DNA of 64,000 nt from Azospirillum agricola (GCF_017876095.1 NZ_JAGINM010000004.1:1-64000), one strand, 5' to 3'; positions 36,814 through 45,731 are shown, counted from the first letter of the stretch. Made by a program: numbers and translations. Notes: a model not told the origin generated them from the letters alone.

Positions 36814-37302
36814 ATGCGCAGCTACGACCTTTCGCCGCTGTTCCGTTCCACCGTCGGTTTCGACCGCCTGTCGCGTCTTCTGGAGACCGCGACCACCGGC
36901 GACGAGGCCGCCGCGTCCTACCCGCCCTACAACATCGAGAAGATGGGCGAGGATTCGTACCGGATCACGATGGCCGTCGCCGGTTTCGGCCTGGACGACC
37001 TCACCATCACCGCCCACCAGAACTCGTTGACCGTTACTGGGAAAGCTAAGAAGGAGGAGGCGGCCGGCCAATTCCTCTACCGGGGTATCGCCGGGCGCGC
37101 GTTCGAGCGCCGCTTCCAGCTCGCCGACTTCATCAAAGTGTCGAGCGCGTCGCTTCTGAACGGCCTCCTGCACATCGAGCTGGCGCGCGAGGTACCCGAA
37201 ACGATGAAGCCGCGCACCATCCGCATCGACACGGCCCAGGCCGCGCCGGCCCGGATCGAGGCGAACGAGGCGGCTCCGGCGCTGACCCAGCAGGCGGCGT
37301 AA
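36814..37302 (+). CDS. Small heat-shock protein, Hsp20/IbpA family
   Basis: The 162-residue holdase chaperone has the alpha-crystallin domain at about residues 36-130. Visible parts are PYNIEKMGEDSYRITMAVAGF, then LTVTGKAKKEE, then GIAGRAFERRFQLAD typical of the IbpA group, and GLLHIELAREVPE. The C-terminus is rich in Ala and has no clear I-x-I anchor apart from RTIRID. ATG at 36814 follows a strong GGAGG site that is sequestered in a hairpin. A terminator follows at 37334. Confidence 0.93.
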   Translation: MRSYDLSPLFRSTVGFDRLSRLLETATTGDEAAASYPPYNIEKMGEDSYRITMAVAGFGLDDLTITAHQNSLTVTGKAKKEEAAGQFLYRGIAGRAFERRFQLADFIKVSSASLLNGLLHIELAREVPETMKPRTIRIDTAQAAPARIEANEAAPALTQQAA

Positions 37303-37333
37303 CGCACGCTCACACGGTTTGCCGACACAGCAA

Positions 37334-37365
37334 CGGCGCCCCGGATCACCGGGGCGCCGCTTTTT
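37334..37365 (+). terminator. Terminator after hsp20
   Basis: GGCGCCCCGG and CCGGGGCGCC pair around a four-base loop and are followed by GC and five T residues, 31 bases after the stop. Confidence 0.85.
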
Positions 37366-37393
37366 GCATTCGCAAGAACCAGCCGAACCGCGC

Positions 37394-39331
37394 TCACCCC
37401 CCGGCCAGCAGTTCCTCCAGCGTCATGATCCGCGAGGCCGGCAGACGGATGGTCGCGGTGCAGCCCTCGCCCGGACGGCTTTCGAGCGTCAGCGTGCCGC
37501 CATGCGCCTCGATCAGGCGCTGGCTCAGCGGCAACCCCAGCCCCAGCCCCTCGTAGCGCCGGGTCATCGACTGGTCGAGCTGGACGAAGGCCGCCAACGC
37601 CTTGGGAATATCGCCGGGCTCCAGCCCGATGCCATGGTCGCGCACCACCAGCTCCACCCCGCCATCCGCCGCGAGGCCGGCCGCCACCGTCACGACCCCG
37701 TCGGGATGGCTGAACTTGATGGCGTTGGACAGCAGGTTGCACAAGGCTTGGCGCAGGCGCCGCTCGTCGCCGCGGATCGGCGGCAGGTCGCCGTCGCAGC
37801 GCTGCTCCACCGCGACGGACACCCGCGCCGCCTGGAACTCCATCTGCGCCACCGTTTGGGCCACCAGGGCCGAAAGGTCGACCGGCCCCGCCGCCAGCAC
37901 CAGCCCGCCGGCCTCGACCCGCGCCATGTCCAGGATGTCGTCGATGATCGCCAGCAGCTGTTCGCCCGACTGGCGGATCGAGCTGGTGTATTCGATGCAG
38001 CGGTCGAGCGAGGCCGGATCGCGCAGCCGCATCTCCATCAGCTGCGCGAAGCCGATCACCGCGTTCAGCGGGGTGCGCAGCTCGTGGCTCATCGTCGCGA
38101 CGAAGACCGACTTGGCACGGTCGGCCGCCTCCGCCGTCTCCTTGGCGGCGATGATCTCGGCCTCGATCCGGCGGCGCTCGGTCACGTCGCGGATGATGCC
38201 GGTGTAGAGGCGGCGGCCGTCGATCTCGCTGGCGCTGACCGACAGCTCGACCGGGAAGGGGGTGCCGTCGGCGCGCTGGACCGTGACGCAGCGCGCCCGC
38301 GCGATCACCGCCGTGGTCTGGCCGGGCGCGAAGGCGGCGCGCTGCCCATCCTCCTCCAGCAGATGCACCGCCGGCATCAGCGCGTCGAGCGGCCGCCACA
38401 GCATGTCGGCCGCCGGCACGCCGAACATCTCCTCCGCCGCCCGGTTGAAGCTGCGGACGATGCCGTTCTCGTCCATGGTCAGGATGGCGTCGGCGGCGGC
38501 GTCGAGGATGGCCTTGGTCCGCGCCTCCGATACCAGCAGGGCGTTGGCGGTGCGGACATACTCGCTGACGTCGGTGACGGTGCCGATGAAGCCGCTGCCG
38601 TCCCCCAGCCGGACCCGCTGGCAGAGGACCGGCATGTCGACCGCCGCGCGGGGGTCGTGGAAGCGGAAATCCAGAAGAAGCGTCGCAAGCGCCCCGCCCC
38701 CTTCCCCCCCCTCGGCCCCCTGCCCGGTCAGGCCGCGCCGCCAGTCGGCCTCGACCAGCGCCCGGTCGTCGGAATGGACGGCGGACAGCCAGCCGTCGCC
38801 CAGCACGCCGTTTGGCGTCAGGCCGGTGATGGAGACGAAGCGGGCGTTGGCGAAGACGATGCCGCCGGCCGCGTCGGTCTGGAAGATGCCGACCGGGGCC
38901 GACTCCGCCAAGGTCTGGTAGCGGGCCTCGCTGGCGCGCAGCCGGTCTGCGGTCTCGAGCTGCTCGGTGACGTCGCGGACGTTGAGCACCAGACCACGGA
39001 TCGCCGGCTCGTCGAGCTGGTTGTAGCCGACGGCCTCGACCCACAGCCAGCGGCCGTCGGCGTGGCGGAAACGGAAGACGGCGCTGCCGGAGCTGCCGGC
39101 CGGCCCTTCCAGCCGCGCCGTCATCCGGCGCAGCACCTCGGCCCGGTCGTCGGGATGGGCGTGATCGATCAGGGAGGTGCCGACCAGCCGGTCCGCCGGA
39201 TAGCCGAGCACCCGCATCGCCGCATCGCTGGCGTAGAGCACGACCCCGGCGGGCGACACCACGGCCGCCACGTCACGGGCGTTGCGCATCAGGGCGCGAA
39301 CCGATTGCTCGTTGACTTGCACGACACGCAC
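37394..39331 (-). CDS. Soluble three-PAS sensor histidine kinase
   Basis: The 645-residue protein has no transmembrane helix. Three PAS modules (about 15-125, 133-260 and 268-390) precede a HisKA domain with the phospho-histidine in FVATMSHELRTPLN (about 416). An HATPase domain follows (GDERRLRQALCNLLSNAIKF, DHGIGLEPGDIPKAL, GLGLGLPLSQRL). Intracellular sensing, for example of redox state or a small molecule, is likely; no cofactor-binding residue is obvious. No response regulator is next to it. GTG at 39331 is the best start. Its neighbour, the alpha/beta hydrolase, is 154 bases away on the same strand. Confidence 0.9.
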   Translation of the reverse strand: MRVVQVNEQSVRALMRNARDVAAVVSPAGVVLYASDAAMRVLGYPADRLVGTSLIDHAHPDDRAEVLRRMTARLEGPAGSSGSAVFRFRHADGRWLWVEAVGYNQLDEPAIRGLVLNVRDVTEQLETADRLRASEARYQTLAESAPVGIFQTDAAGGIVFANARFVSITGLTPNGVLGDGWLSAVHSDDRALVEADWRRGLTGQGAEGGEGGGALATLLLDFRFHDPRAAVDMPVLCQRVRLGDGSGFIGTVTDVSEYVRTANALLVSEARTKAILDAAADAILTMDENGIVRSFNRAAEEMFGVPAADMLWRPLDALMPAVHLLEEDGQRAAFAPGQTTAVIARARCVTVQRADGTPFPVELSVSASEIDGRRLYTGIIRDVTERRRIEAEIIAAKETAEAADRAKSVFVATMSHELRTPLNAVIGFAQLMEMRLRDPASLDRCIEYTSSIRQSGEQLLAIIDDILDMARVEAGGLVLAAGPVDLSALVAQTVAQMEFQAARVSVAVEQRCDGDLPPIRGDERRLRQALCNLLSNAIKFSHPDGVVTVAAGLAADGGVELVVRDHGIGLEPGDIPKALAAFVQLDQSMTRRYEGLGLGLPLSQRLIEAHGGTLTLESRPGEGCTATIRLPASRIMTLEELLAGG

Positions 39332-39485
39332 TCCGGGTTGGCAACGTCTGGAAGCCCCGCCCTGCCCGGCGCCGCACCGCCGTCCCGATGGTCCGGAACG
39401 GCCCCGGGAGAGCCATGTCCAGACTAACCCGGCAAAGATTAACGGTTTATGTCACCGCTGACATTCCCGCTCACGGAAAAAACGG

Positions 39486-40289
39486 TCACCCCCGCCGCAA
39501 CCCGAGGAAAGGTGTCAGCGCGTCGATCGTCGCATCGGGTGCTTCGGTCATCACCATGTGACCTACGGCCGGAATGGTGACGACTTGTGACGACTTGACG
39601 CGGGAAGCCAGTGACCGGCCGGCCTTGGCCGGCGTCATGCGGTCGAGGGCGCCCAACAGGAACAGAGACGGGCAGGACAGCCGCTCCGCCGCCTCCGAAC
39701 CCTGCACGTAAGCATTGCAGGCGGCGAGATCGACGCCGAGCACGCCGGGGGTCACGCTCCCCATCAGGCGGCGGCTTCCGGGGATCAGCGCCAGACCCGG
39801 CGTCGGGTTGCCGCCGGTGTGGCCGCGCGGGCCATGGCCCCAGCCGATCACCAGCTCGACCGCCGACGGCTCCCCGGCGGAGGCCGCCGCCAGCAGGTCG
39901 GGATGGACCGGCATGCGCTCGGCGACGCCGAGCAGGGCGACCGACTCGACCCGGTCGGCGTGGCGGGCGGCGGCGTCGAGCGCCACCAGGGCGCCCATCG
40001 AATGGCCGACCAGCGCCGCCTTCGACACCCCGGCGGCGTCGAGCAGGGCCGGCAGCCAGTCGGCCAGTTCGGCGATGCCGCCCAGCGCCTCGCCGCCGGA
40101 CCGGCCATGGCCCGGCAGATCGACCGCCAGCACCGAGCGCCCGTGATGGGCGAGGAAGCGGCTTTGCAGGCTCCACACCGTGTGGTCCATGCCGGCGCCG
40201 TGGATCAGCACCACCGCCGGGCGCGCCGGATCGAAGGAACGCCCGCCGGTGTGGGCGAAGACGGAATGTCCGTTGACGGTCAGCTCCAT
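39486..40289 (-). CDS. Alpha/beta hydrolase
   Basis: The 267-residue enzyme has the full catalytic triad: nucleophile serine in LVGHSMGAL (about 95), acid in LGALDRMTP and histidine in PAVGHMVMTEAP. The oxyanion region is IHGAGMDHTVW. The substrate cannot be told. The start ATG at 40289 lies eight bases after the stop of the sulfhydrylase gene, so the two are probably one operon. Confidence 0.88.
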   Translation of the reverse strand: MELTVNGHSVFAHTGGRSFDPARPAVVLIHGAGMDHTVWSLQSRFLAHHGRSVLAVDLPGHGRSGGEALGGIAELADWLPALLDAAGVSKAALVGHSMGALVALDAAARHADRVESVALLGVAERMPVHPDLLAAASAGEPSAVELVIGWGHGPRGHTGGNPTPGLALIPGSRRLMGSVTPGVLGVDLAACNAYVQGSEAAERLSCPSLFLLGALDRMTPAKAGRSLASRVKSSQVVTIPAVGHMVMTEAPDATIDALTPFLGLRRG

Positions 40290-40297
40290 GGTCCGGC

Positions 40298-41623
40298 TCA
40301 GCCCTTGGTGGCGGCGCGCAGCGCCTGTTTCAGGTCGTCGATCAGGTCGTCGCAATCCTCCAGCCCGATGGACATGCGGATCATGTCCTCGCCGACGCCC
40401 GACGCCGCGAGCGCCGCCGCGTCGAGCTGGGCGTGGGTGGTGCTGGCCGGGTGGATGACCAGCGACTTGGCGTCGCCGACATTGGCGAGGTGGGAGAAGA
40501 GCGTCAGCGCCTCGATGAAGCGCCGCCCGGCCTCGCGCCCGCCCCCGGAGCCATGGCCGCGGATGCCGAAGGCGATCATCGAGCCGGCCCCCTTGGGCAG
40601 CAGCCGTGCCGCGAGCGCGTGGTCGGGGTGATCGACCAGCTCCGGGTAGGACACCCAGGCGACGGAGCCCTTCTCCGAAGCCAGCTCCGTCTCCAGGAAG
40701 CCGACCACCTTGCGGGCGTTGTGGATGTGGCCCTTCATGCGCAGCGGCAGCGTCTCGACGCCCTGGAGGATCTGGAAGGCGTTCATCGGGCTGAGGCAGG
40801 CGCCGAAATCGCGCAAGCCTTCGGCGCGGGCCCGCATGACGAAGGCGGACGGGCCGTATTCCTCGGCGAAGTCGATGCCGTGATAGCCGGCGTAGGGCTC
40901 GGTCAGGGTCGGGAACTTGCCCGACGCCTCCCAGTCGAAGGTGCCGCCGTCGACGATCACGCCGCCGATGGCGACGCCATGGCCGCCCAGCCACTTGGTG
41001 CAGGAATGCATGACCAGATCGGCGCCATGCTTCAGGGGCTGGCAGAGATAGGGGGTGGTGAAGGTCGAATCGATCAGCAGCGGCACCCCGGCATCGTGCG
41101 CGATGGCGGCGACGGCCGGGACGTCCAGCACCTCCAGCCCCGGGTTGCCCAGCACCTCGCCGAAGACCAGCCGGGTCTCCGGGCGGATCGCCGCGCGGAT
41201 GCCGTCGAGATCGCGCGGACTGACGAAGGTGGTGGTGATGCCGAAGCGCGGCAGCGTGTAGGCCAGCAGGTTGCGGCTGCCGCCGTAGATCGAGGAGGAG
41301 GCGACGATGTGCCCGCCCGCGTCCATCAGCGTCATGATGGCGAGCGTGAGCGCCGCCTGGCCGCTCGCCGTGCAGACGGCGCCGACCCCGCCCTCCAGCG
41401 TCGCCAGCCGCTCCTCCAGCACCGCGACGGTGGGGTTGGAGATGCGCGAGTAGATGTGGCCGGGCCGCTCCAGGTTGAACAGGGCGGCGGCGTGATCGAC
41501 GTCCTGGAAGACGTAGGAGGTGGTCAGATGGATCGGCACCGCCCGTGCCCCGGTGGCGGGATCGGGCCGTTGTCCGGCGTGCAGGCTCTGCGTGTCGAAT
41601 TTCAGGAACTTGGCGTCGGCCAT
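40298..41623 (-). CDS. metY: O-acetylhomoserine sulfhydrylase (MetY-type, PLP)
   Basis: The 441-residue PLP enzyme of the Cys/Met metabolism family makes homocysteine from O-acetylhomoserine and sulfide. It shows TTSYVFQDVDHAAALFNL with YSRISNPTVAVLEERLA near the N-terminus, ASGQAALTLAIM and the PLP lysine in VMHSCTKWLGGHG (about 214). The C-terminal RMSIGLEDCDDLIDDL and SHLANVGDAKSLVIHP are typical of the MetY branch, whose monomer length is about 430. ATG at 41623 has a GGGGAGG-type site. A 113-base leader with a long hairpin suggests regulated expression. Confidence 0.92.
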   Translation of the reverse strand: MADAKFLKFDTQSLHAGQRPDPATGARAVPIHLTTSYVFQDVDHAAALFNLERPGHIYSRISNPTVAVLEERLATLEGGVGAVCTASGQAALTLAIMTLMDAGGHIVASSSIYGGSRNLLAYTLPRFGITTTFVSPRDLDGIRAAIRPETRLVFGEVLGNPGLEVLDVPAVAAIAHDAGVPLLIDSTFTTPYLCQPLKHGADLVMHSCTKWLGGHGVAIGGVIVDGGTFDWEASGKFPTLTEPYAGYHGIDFAEEYGPSAFVMRARAEGLRDFGACLSPMNAFQILQGVETLPLRMKGHIHNARKVVGFLETELASEKGSVAWVSYPELVDHPDHALAARLLPKGAGSMIAFGIRGHGSGGGREAGRRFIEALTLFSHLANVGDAKSLVIHPASTTHAQLDAAALAASGVGEDMIRMSIGLEDCDDLIDDLKQALRAATKG

Positions 41624-41649
41624 GCTCGCTCCCCTCCCCTTCGTCGATT

Positions 41650-41706
41650 GGGCCAAACAAATGAGGGCCGCTTGCGATGAGCGGCCCTCTTCTTGTTTGC
41701 CTGCCC
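41650..41706 (-). promoter_or_regulatory. Long hairpin in the metY leader
   Basis: On the minus strand, four paired blocks stack. GGGC/GCCC, CAAACAA/TTGTTTG and GAGGGCCGCT/AGCGGCCCTC are separated by small bulges around a seven-base loop, giving about 21 base pairs. The stem ends 26 bases before the metY start codon. Confidence 0.65.
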
Positions 41707-41742
41707 TGTTCAACCCGCTTTGGACGGTGTTGACGGTGCGGG

Positions 41743-41771
41743 AGCGTATGGAGACATGACGCGCGCGTCAA
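41743..41771 (-). promoter_or_regulatory. Promoter of metY
   Basis: On the minus strand TTGACG (41771-41766) and TACGCT (41748-41743) are 17 bases apart. The predicted start near 41736 places the long hairpin inside the transcript. Confidence 0.52.
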
Positions 41772-41803
41772 GCGAAGCGAGCGGCGCGGCGGCCGGAGAC
41801 GCG

Positions 41804-42955
41804 TCAGGAGGGCTGCCCCACCCCCGCGTCGATCCCGACCATCGTCTCCTCGACCAGCCAGTCGACGACGCTCTGCAAGGCCTCGGCCTCGGTGGCGCCG
41901 GCCTCCAGGGCGGCGCGGTAGGTGGCGATCTGCCGATGGGCGCTGGTGCCGCGCGCCAGGATGTCCCGCGCCCGCCCGACCTCGGCGACGCAGCCGAAAT
42001 GCTCGGCATCCTCGCGGGTCAGGTCGATGATCTCCTCCAGCAGGTCGGGGTACGGCACGATGCGTCCCTGGCCGAAATCGACCAGCCCGCTGTCGAGCCC
42101 GTAGCGCTGCGCCCGCCAGCGGTTCTCCTCGATCAGCATGTTCTTGTAGGGCCGCCACGTCGCGTTGCGCAGCTTCAGCCGCCACAGCATGCGCAGCAGG
42201 CAGCGGTAGAGCGCCGCCACCGTCACCGCGTCGTCCAGCCGGGTGCAGATGTCGGTGATCCGCATCTCCAGCGTCGGAAAGCGCGACGAGGGCCGGATGT
42301 CCCACCACAGCTTGCTGGCGTCCTCGATGACCCCGGCGTTCACCAGCGCCGCGACGTGGCTCTGGTACTCGCCGTAGCTCTGGAAGCCGGCCGGCATGCC
42401 GGTGCGCGGCAGTTCGTGCCACACCGACAGCCGGTAGGAGCGCCGCTCCATGTCGCGCCCGCGCCAGAAGGGGGAGGAGGTCGACAGCGCCAGCAGATGC
42501 GGCAGGAAGTAGCGGACCTGGTTCATCAGGTCGACGCGCAGGTCGTCGTCCTCGATGCCGATGTGGACGTGCATGCCGCAGATCATCAGCCGCCGCGCCG
42601 GGGCGCCGAGGTCGCGCGCCAGCATGTTGTAGCGGTCGCGGTTGGTGTGCTTCTGCGGCTCCCAGGCGGCGAAGGGGTGGGTCGAGGCGGCGATCGGCGC
42701 CAGACCATGCCGGCCGGCCACCCCGGCCACCGTGGCGCGCAGCGCCGCCAGTTCGGACCGTGCCTCCGCCAGGGTGGCGCAGACCGGGGTGCCGACCTCG
42801 ATCTGGCAGCGCAGGAATTCGGGATGGATGCGGCCGGGGGCCTGCTCCTGGCAGGCTTCCAGCATCTCGTCCGGCGGGCTGGGCACGATGTCGCGCGTGC
42901 GCCGGTCGACCAGCAGATACTCTTCTTCCAGCCCCAGGGTGAAGGACGGTTCCAT
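41804..42955 (-). CDS. Carboxylate-amine ligase, YbdK / GCS2 family
   Basis: The 383-residue protein matches the YbdK group of glutamate-cysteine-ligase-like enzymes: LGLEEEYLLVD at the start, CGMHVHIGIED near residue 125, TSSPFWRGRD, FPTLEMRITDICTRLDDA and RWRAQRYGLDSGLVDFG. E. coli YbdK has only weak ligase activity, so the true product is unknown. It follows the N-formylglutamate amidohydrolase-like gene with four bases between, so the two are probably translationally linked. Together they suggest formation and breakdown of a gamma-glutamyl or N-acyl-glutamate compound (inference). Confidence 0.88.
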   Translation of the reverse strand: MEPSFTLGLEEEYLLVDRRTRDIVPSPPDEMLEACQEQAPGRIHPEFLRCQIEVGTPVCATLAEARSELAALRATVAGVAGRHGLAPIAASTHPFAAWEPQKHTNRDRYNMLARDLGAPARRLMICGMHVHIGIEDDDLRVDLMNQVRYFLPHLLALSTSSPFWRGRDMERRSYRLSVWHELPRTGMPAGFQSYGEYQSHVAALVNAGVIEDASKLWWDIRPSSRFPTLEMRITDICTRLDDAVTVAALYRCLLRMLWRLKLRNATWRPYKNMLIEENRWRAQRYGLDSGLVDFGQGRIVPYPDLLEEIIDLTREDAEHFGCVAEVGRARDILARGTSAHRQIATYRAALEAGATEAEALQSVVDWLVEETMVGIDAGVGQPS

Positions 42956-42959
42956 CTGG

Positions 42960-43877
42960 TCAGGCCCGCGGGTAATGACGGATCGAGGCGAGGGACGGCA
43001 GCGACAGCAGCGGCTCCAGCGCGTCGCCGAGGATCCGCGCCCACAGATCGACGCCCTCCGGGGTGGCGATCAGATCCTGCCGCACCTCCAGCAGCGCGTT
43101 GGGGTAGCCGGCCGGGGTCGCGTGCGTCTCCACCGTTCCGCCCAGCGTGCCGCGGCCGGAATAGGGCTCGTTGTCGCCGACCACCCAGCGCCCGTCGGCG
43201 CGCAGGGCCTCGAGCAGCGGCAGCGGCAGGCGCGGGTCGCGGTCCCACAGCACGCCGATGTGCCAGGGCCGGGCGACGCCGCGCATCGCCGGCGTGAAGC
43301 TGTGGACCGACAGCAGCACCGGCACCTGCCCGCGCTCCCGGATCGTCGACACGGCGGCGGCCACGGCGTCGTGGTAGGGCCGGAAGATGGCGTCGATCCG
43401 CCGGGCCTGCGCCGCGGCGTCGAGCGCGCGGTTGCCGGGGATCACCACGTCGTCGCTGACCACCGGAATCGCGGTGGCGTCCTCCAGATGCCGGTTGGGA
43501 TCAACGACCAGCCGCGAATAGCCCGACAGCACCGCCATCGCCGCAAAGCGCTCCGCCAGCCGCCGGGTCAGTTCCGCCGCGCCGATGTCGTAGGCGATGT
43601 GGCGGCAGAGCTGTTCCTCCGGCAGCCCGAGATCGCCGAGCGCCCGCGGAATGGCGCGCGAGGCGTGGTCGCAGACCAGCAGGAGCGGCCCGCGCGCGTC
43701 GGCGTTGAGCACGGTCGCCGGCGGCGGATCGCCGGGACCGAGCAGCGGCGGCGGCGGCGCGGCGCGCGGCGGGGTCGGCGCCGTCACCGGATGGGCGTGG
43801 GCGGCGGGGCCAGGGGTGGTGCCGGGGCTGGCGGGATCCTGCCCGGCCTCGGCCCCGTGAGGGAAGGAGGAAGCCAT
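42960..43877 (-). CDS. N-formylglutamate amidohydrolase family protein
   Basis: The 305-residue protein has the family motifs LLLVCDHASRAIP, YSRLVVDPNRHL, SVHSFTP with metal-binding histidine, HIGVLWDRD and NALLEVRQDLI. The classic enzyme hydrolyses N-formyl-glutamate in histidine degradation, but there are no hut genes here and many homologs have other amide substrates. The first 55 residues are Pro/Ala/Gly-rich and not conserved. ATG at 43877 is uncertain because its ribosome binding site is weak. It is the first gene of the pair with YbdK and is divergent from the lipoprotein gene. Confidence 0.82.
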   Translation of the reverse strand: MASSFPHGAEAGQDPASPGTTPGPAAHAHPVTAPTPPRAAPPPPLLGPGDPPPATVLNADARGPLLLVCDHASRAIPRALGDLGLPEEQLCRHIAYDIGAAELTRRLAERFAAMAVLSGYSRLVVDPNRHLEDATAIPVVSDDVVIPGNRALDAAAQARRIDAIFRPYHDAVAAAVSTIRERGQVPVLLSVHSFTPAMRGVARPWHIGVLWDRDPRLPLPLLEALRADGRWVVGDNEPYSGRGTLGGTVETHATPAGYPNALLEVRQDLIATPEGVDLWARILGDALEPLLSLPSLASIRHYPRA

Positions 43878-43983
43878 GCCCCAGCCTAGCGCAACCCGCA
43901 ACGGGAGCGGAAGCGCGGGCAAAGGTGGTAGGCCGGACGGCGAGCTGCTACTGTCGTCCCACACCTTCGGGAGTCCTCCCTCG

Positions 43984-44655
43984 ATGCGCCGCCTGCTGCT
44001 TCTGTGCCTTGGTCTTCTGGCGCTGCTCACCGCCTGCGGCCCCATCTACGACACCCAGTACAGCCTGATCCCGCCGACCTCGATCGAGGGGCGGAACTGC
44101 GTCAGCCAGTGCCAGCAGAACCGCAGCATCTGCCGCCAGACCTGCACCATCGGCCAGCAGTCCTGCCTGAACGAGGCCCGTTCCCGCGCCCTCTACGAAT
44201 ACCAAGCTTATGTGGAGCGGCAGACGGCGGAAAAGAAACCGATCAAGCGGAGCATCAGCAGCTTCGAGAACACCTACGCCTGCGGCGCCAACAGTTGCGA
44301 GCAGCGGTGCGACGCCGACTACCGCGATTGCTTCGGCAGCGTCTGCGGCGGTCAGGTGATCGCCCAAAAGGTCTGCACCGCCTTCTGCGACCAGCCGCCG
44401 GCCGCCACCGCCCCGGCGCTCGCCGCCGCGCCGCCCGCCGCCATGACCGGCGGCCCGATGTCGGTGCCGGCCGCCCCGGACGACCGGTCGCTCTGCCGCC
44501 GCGGCATGCGGGTCGAGGTGCAGTGGAAGGGAGACTGGTACCCGGCGACGGTCAAGGGCCCCCTCCGCGGCGACGGCCGATGCCCCATCCATTACGACGA
44601 GTACGGCAGCGAGGACGACGAGGCCGTGTCGCTCCAGCGCATCCGGCCGCGCTGA
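43984..44655 (+). CDS. Cys-rich lipoprotein with C-terminal Tudor/Agenet-like domain
   Basis: The 223-residue protein starts with a lipoprotein signal peptide (MRRLLLLCLGLLALLTACGP, lipobox LTAC with Cys18). A central part has about fourteen cysteines in CVSQC, CRQTC and CEQRC-type pairs, suggesting disulfides in the periplasm. After an Ala/Pro linker, residues about 175-222 (RVEVQWKGDWYPATVKG, then IHYDEYGSEDDEAV) resemble a Tudor/Agenet or chromo-barrel-like fold, better known from eukaryotic chromatin proteins. The function is unknown. It is divergent from the amidohydrolase gene. Confidence 0.72.
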   Translation: MRRLLLLCLGLLALLTACGPIYDTQYSLIPPTSIEGRNCVSQCQQNRSICRQTCTIGQQSCLNEARSRALYEYQAYVERQTAEKKPIKRSISSFENTYACGANSCEQRCDADYRDCFGSVCGGQVIAQKVCTAFCDQPPAATAPALAAAPPAAMTGGPMSVPAAPDDRSLCRRGMRVEVQWKGDWYPATVKGPLRGDGRCPIHYDEYGSEDDEAVSLQRIRPR

Positions 44656-44852
44656 CGCCGCGGCCGTCGAACCCGCTGGAGACCTCCCTCCGGCCGATGC
44701 CCGAACGATCCACCGGGCATGCCGACGGCCCGTACGGCGGCCCTCGGATCCCGGCGAATCGGCGACCGAGGTCTTCCGGTTCAACGGTTGACCCCGCCCC
44801 TGCGGACCGCTACGGGTACCGTCTCCGGCTTATGAAGTAGAGGGATGATTCC

Positions 44853-45608
44853 GTGCCCGGCACCGACGACAGCGCTCACGTCCCCTCCTCCTCGCAGCGC
44901 ATTTCGGAATGGGTGGCGCAGCAGCTTCTCGACCGCATCGCGCGCGGCGAGCTGGTGCCGGGCGAGCGCCTGCCCGGCGAGCGCCAACTGGCCGAGCAGC
45001 TCCATGTCAGCCGCGTCTCGGTGCGCGCGGCACTGCAAAAGCTGAAGACGCAGGGCTTCCTGACCGCCGTCCAGGGCGGCGGCACGCGGGTGGTCTCGTC
45101 GGCCGGTGTGATGGACGGTGCGCTGACCACCATGGTGCGCAGCAAGCACGACAATCTCTGCGACCTCGTCGAGATGCGGATGGCGCTGGAAAGCTGGGCC
45201 GCGCGCCGCGCCGCCGAGCGCGCGACGCCGGAGCAGATCGCCAACATCGGCCGCATCCTGGCGGCGATGGGCGAGACCGGCGGCGACGGCGGCCGCGCCG
45301 CCGACGACATGGACTTCCACCTCGCGGTCGCCCAGGCATCGGGCAGCCCGGTCTATCTGCACCTGCTCTCCACCATCCGCGACATCCTCGGCAACATGGT
45401 CGAGCTGAACCACACCGAGCCCTACATGGAGAACCACGAGGCGCTGATGATCGACCATCACCGCGCCATCCACGACGCCATCGCCCGCCGCGACGCCGAG
45501 GCCGCGGCGGCGGCCGTCACCGCCCATCTCGGCTGGGTGCTCGCCCGCTACCACGCGATGACCGGCGGCCCGGGGGCCGACAATCTCCCGGCACCCGGCG
45601 CCGGCTGA
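44853..45608 (+). CDS. FadR/GntR-family regulator
   Basis: The 251-residue protein has a GntR winged helix (about 15-82; GERLPGERQLAEQLHVSRVS with VRAALQKL) and a C-terminal FCD domain. The FCD metal-binding residues appear in DMDFHLAVA, MIDHHRAIHDAI and the final VTAHLGW. FadR-subfamily members usually sense a carboxylate. The target is not evident, since neighbouring genes are the lipoprotein and the convergent adk. The start is GTG at 44853 with a GAGGG site about nine bases upstream. A strong terminator follows. Confidence 0.88.
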   Translation: MPGTDDSAHVPSSSQRISEWVAQQLLDRIARGELVPGERLPGERQLAEQLHVSRVSVRAALQKLKTQGFLTAVQGGGTRVVSSAGVMDGALTTMVRSKHDNLCDLVEMRMALESWAARRAAERATPEQIANIGRILAAMGETGGDGGRAADDMDFHLAVAQASGSPVYLHLLSTIRDILGNMVELNHTEPYMENHEALMIDHHRAIHDAIARRDAEAAAAAVTAHLGWVLARYHAMTGGPGADNLPAPGAG

Positions 45609-45652
45609 TCCGCCGGCATCCGGGCCGGCCGGCGCGGCGTTCCCGCAAACGA

Positions 45653-45687
45653 AAAGGCCGCAGCCCCGGCAGGGGACTGCGGCCTTT
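45653..45687 (-). terminator. Bidirectional terminator between the GntR gene and adk
   Basis: AAAGGCCGCAGCCCC and GGGGACTGCGGCCTTT pair with a small internal mismatch. A and T runs flank both sides. It ends the long minus-strand ribosomal operon, 44 bases after the adk stop, as well as the regulator transcript. Confidence 0.82.
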
Positions 45688-45731
45688 CCTATGACCAGAC
45701 GGGCGATCGACCGGACCGGCCATCCGCCCCG

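Noticed and set aside
41624..41803. SAM-II riboswitch before metY
   Set aside because: I could not find the conserved SAM-II core sequence or its pseudoknot partners; only an unassigned structured leader is claimed.
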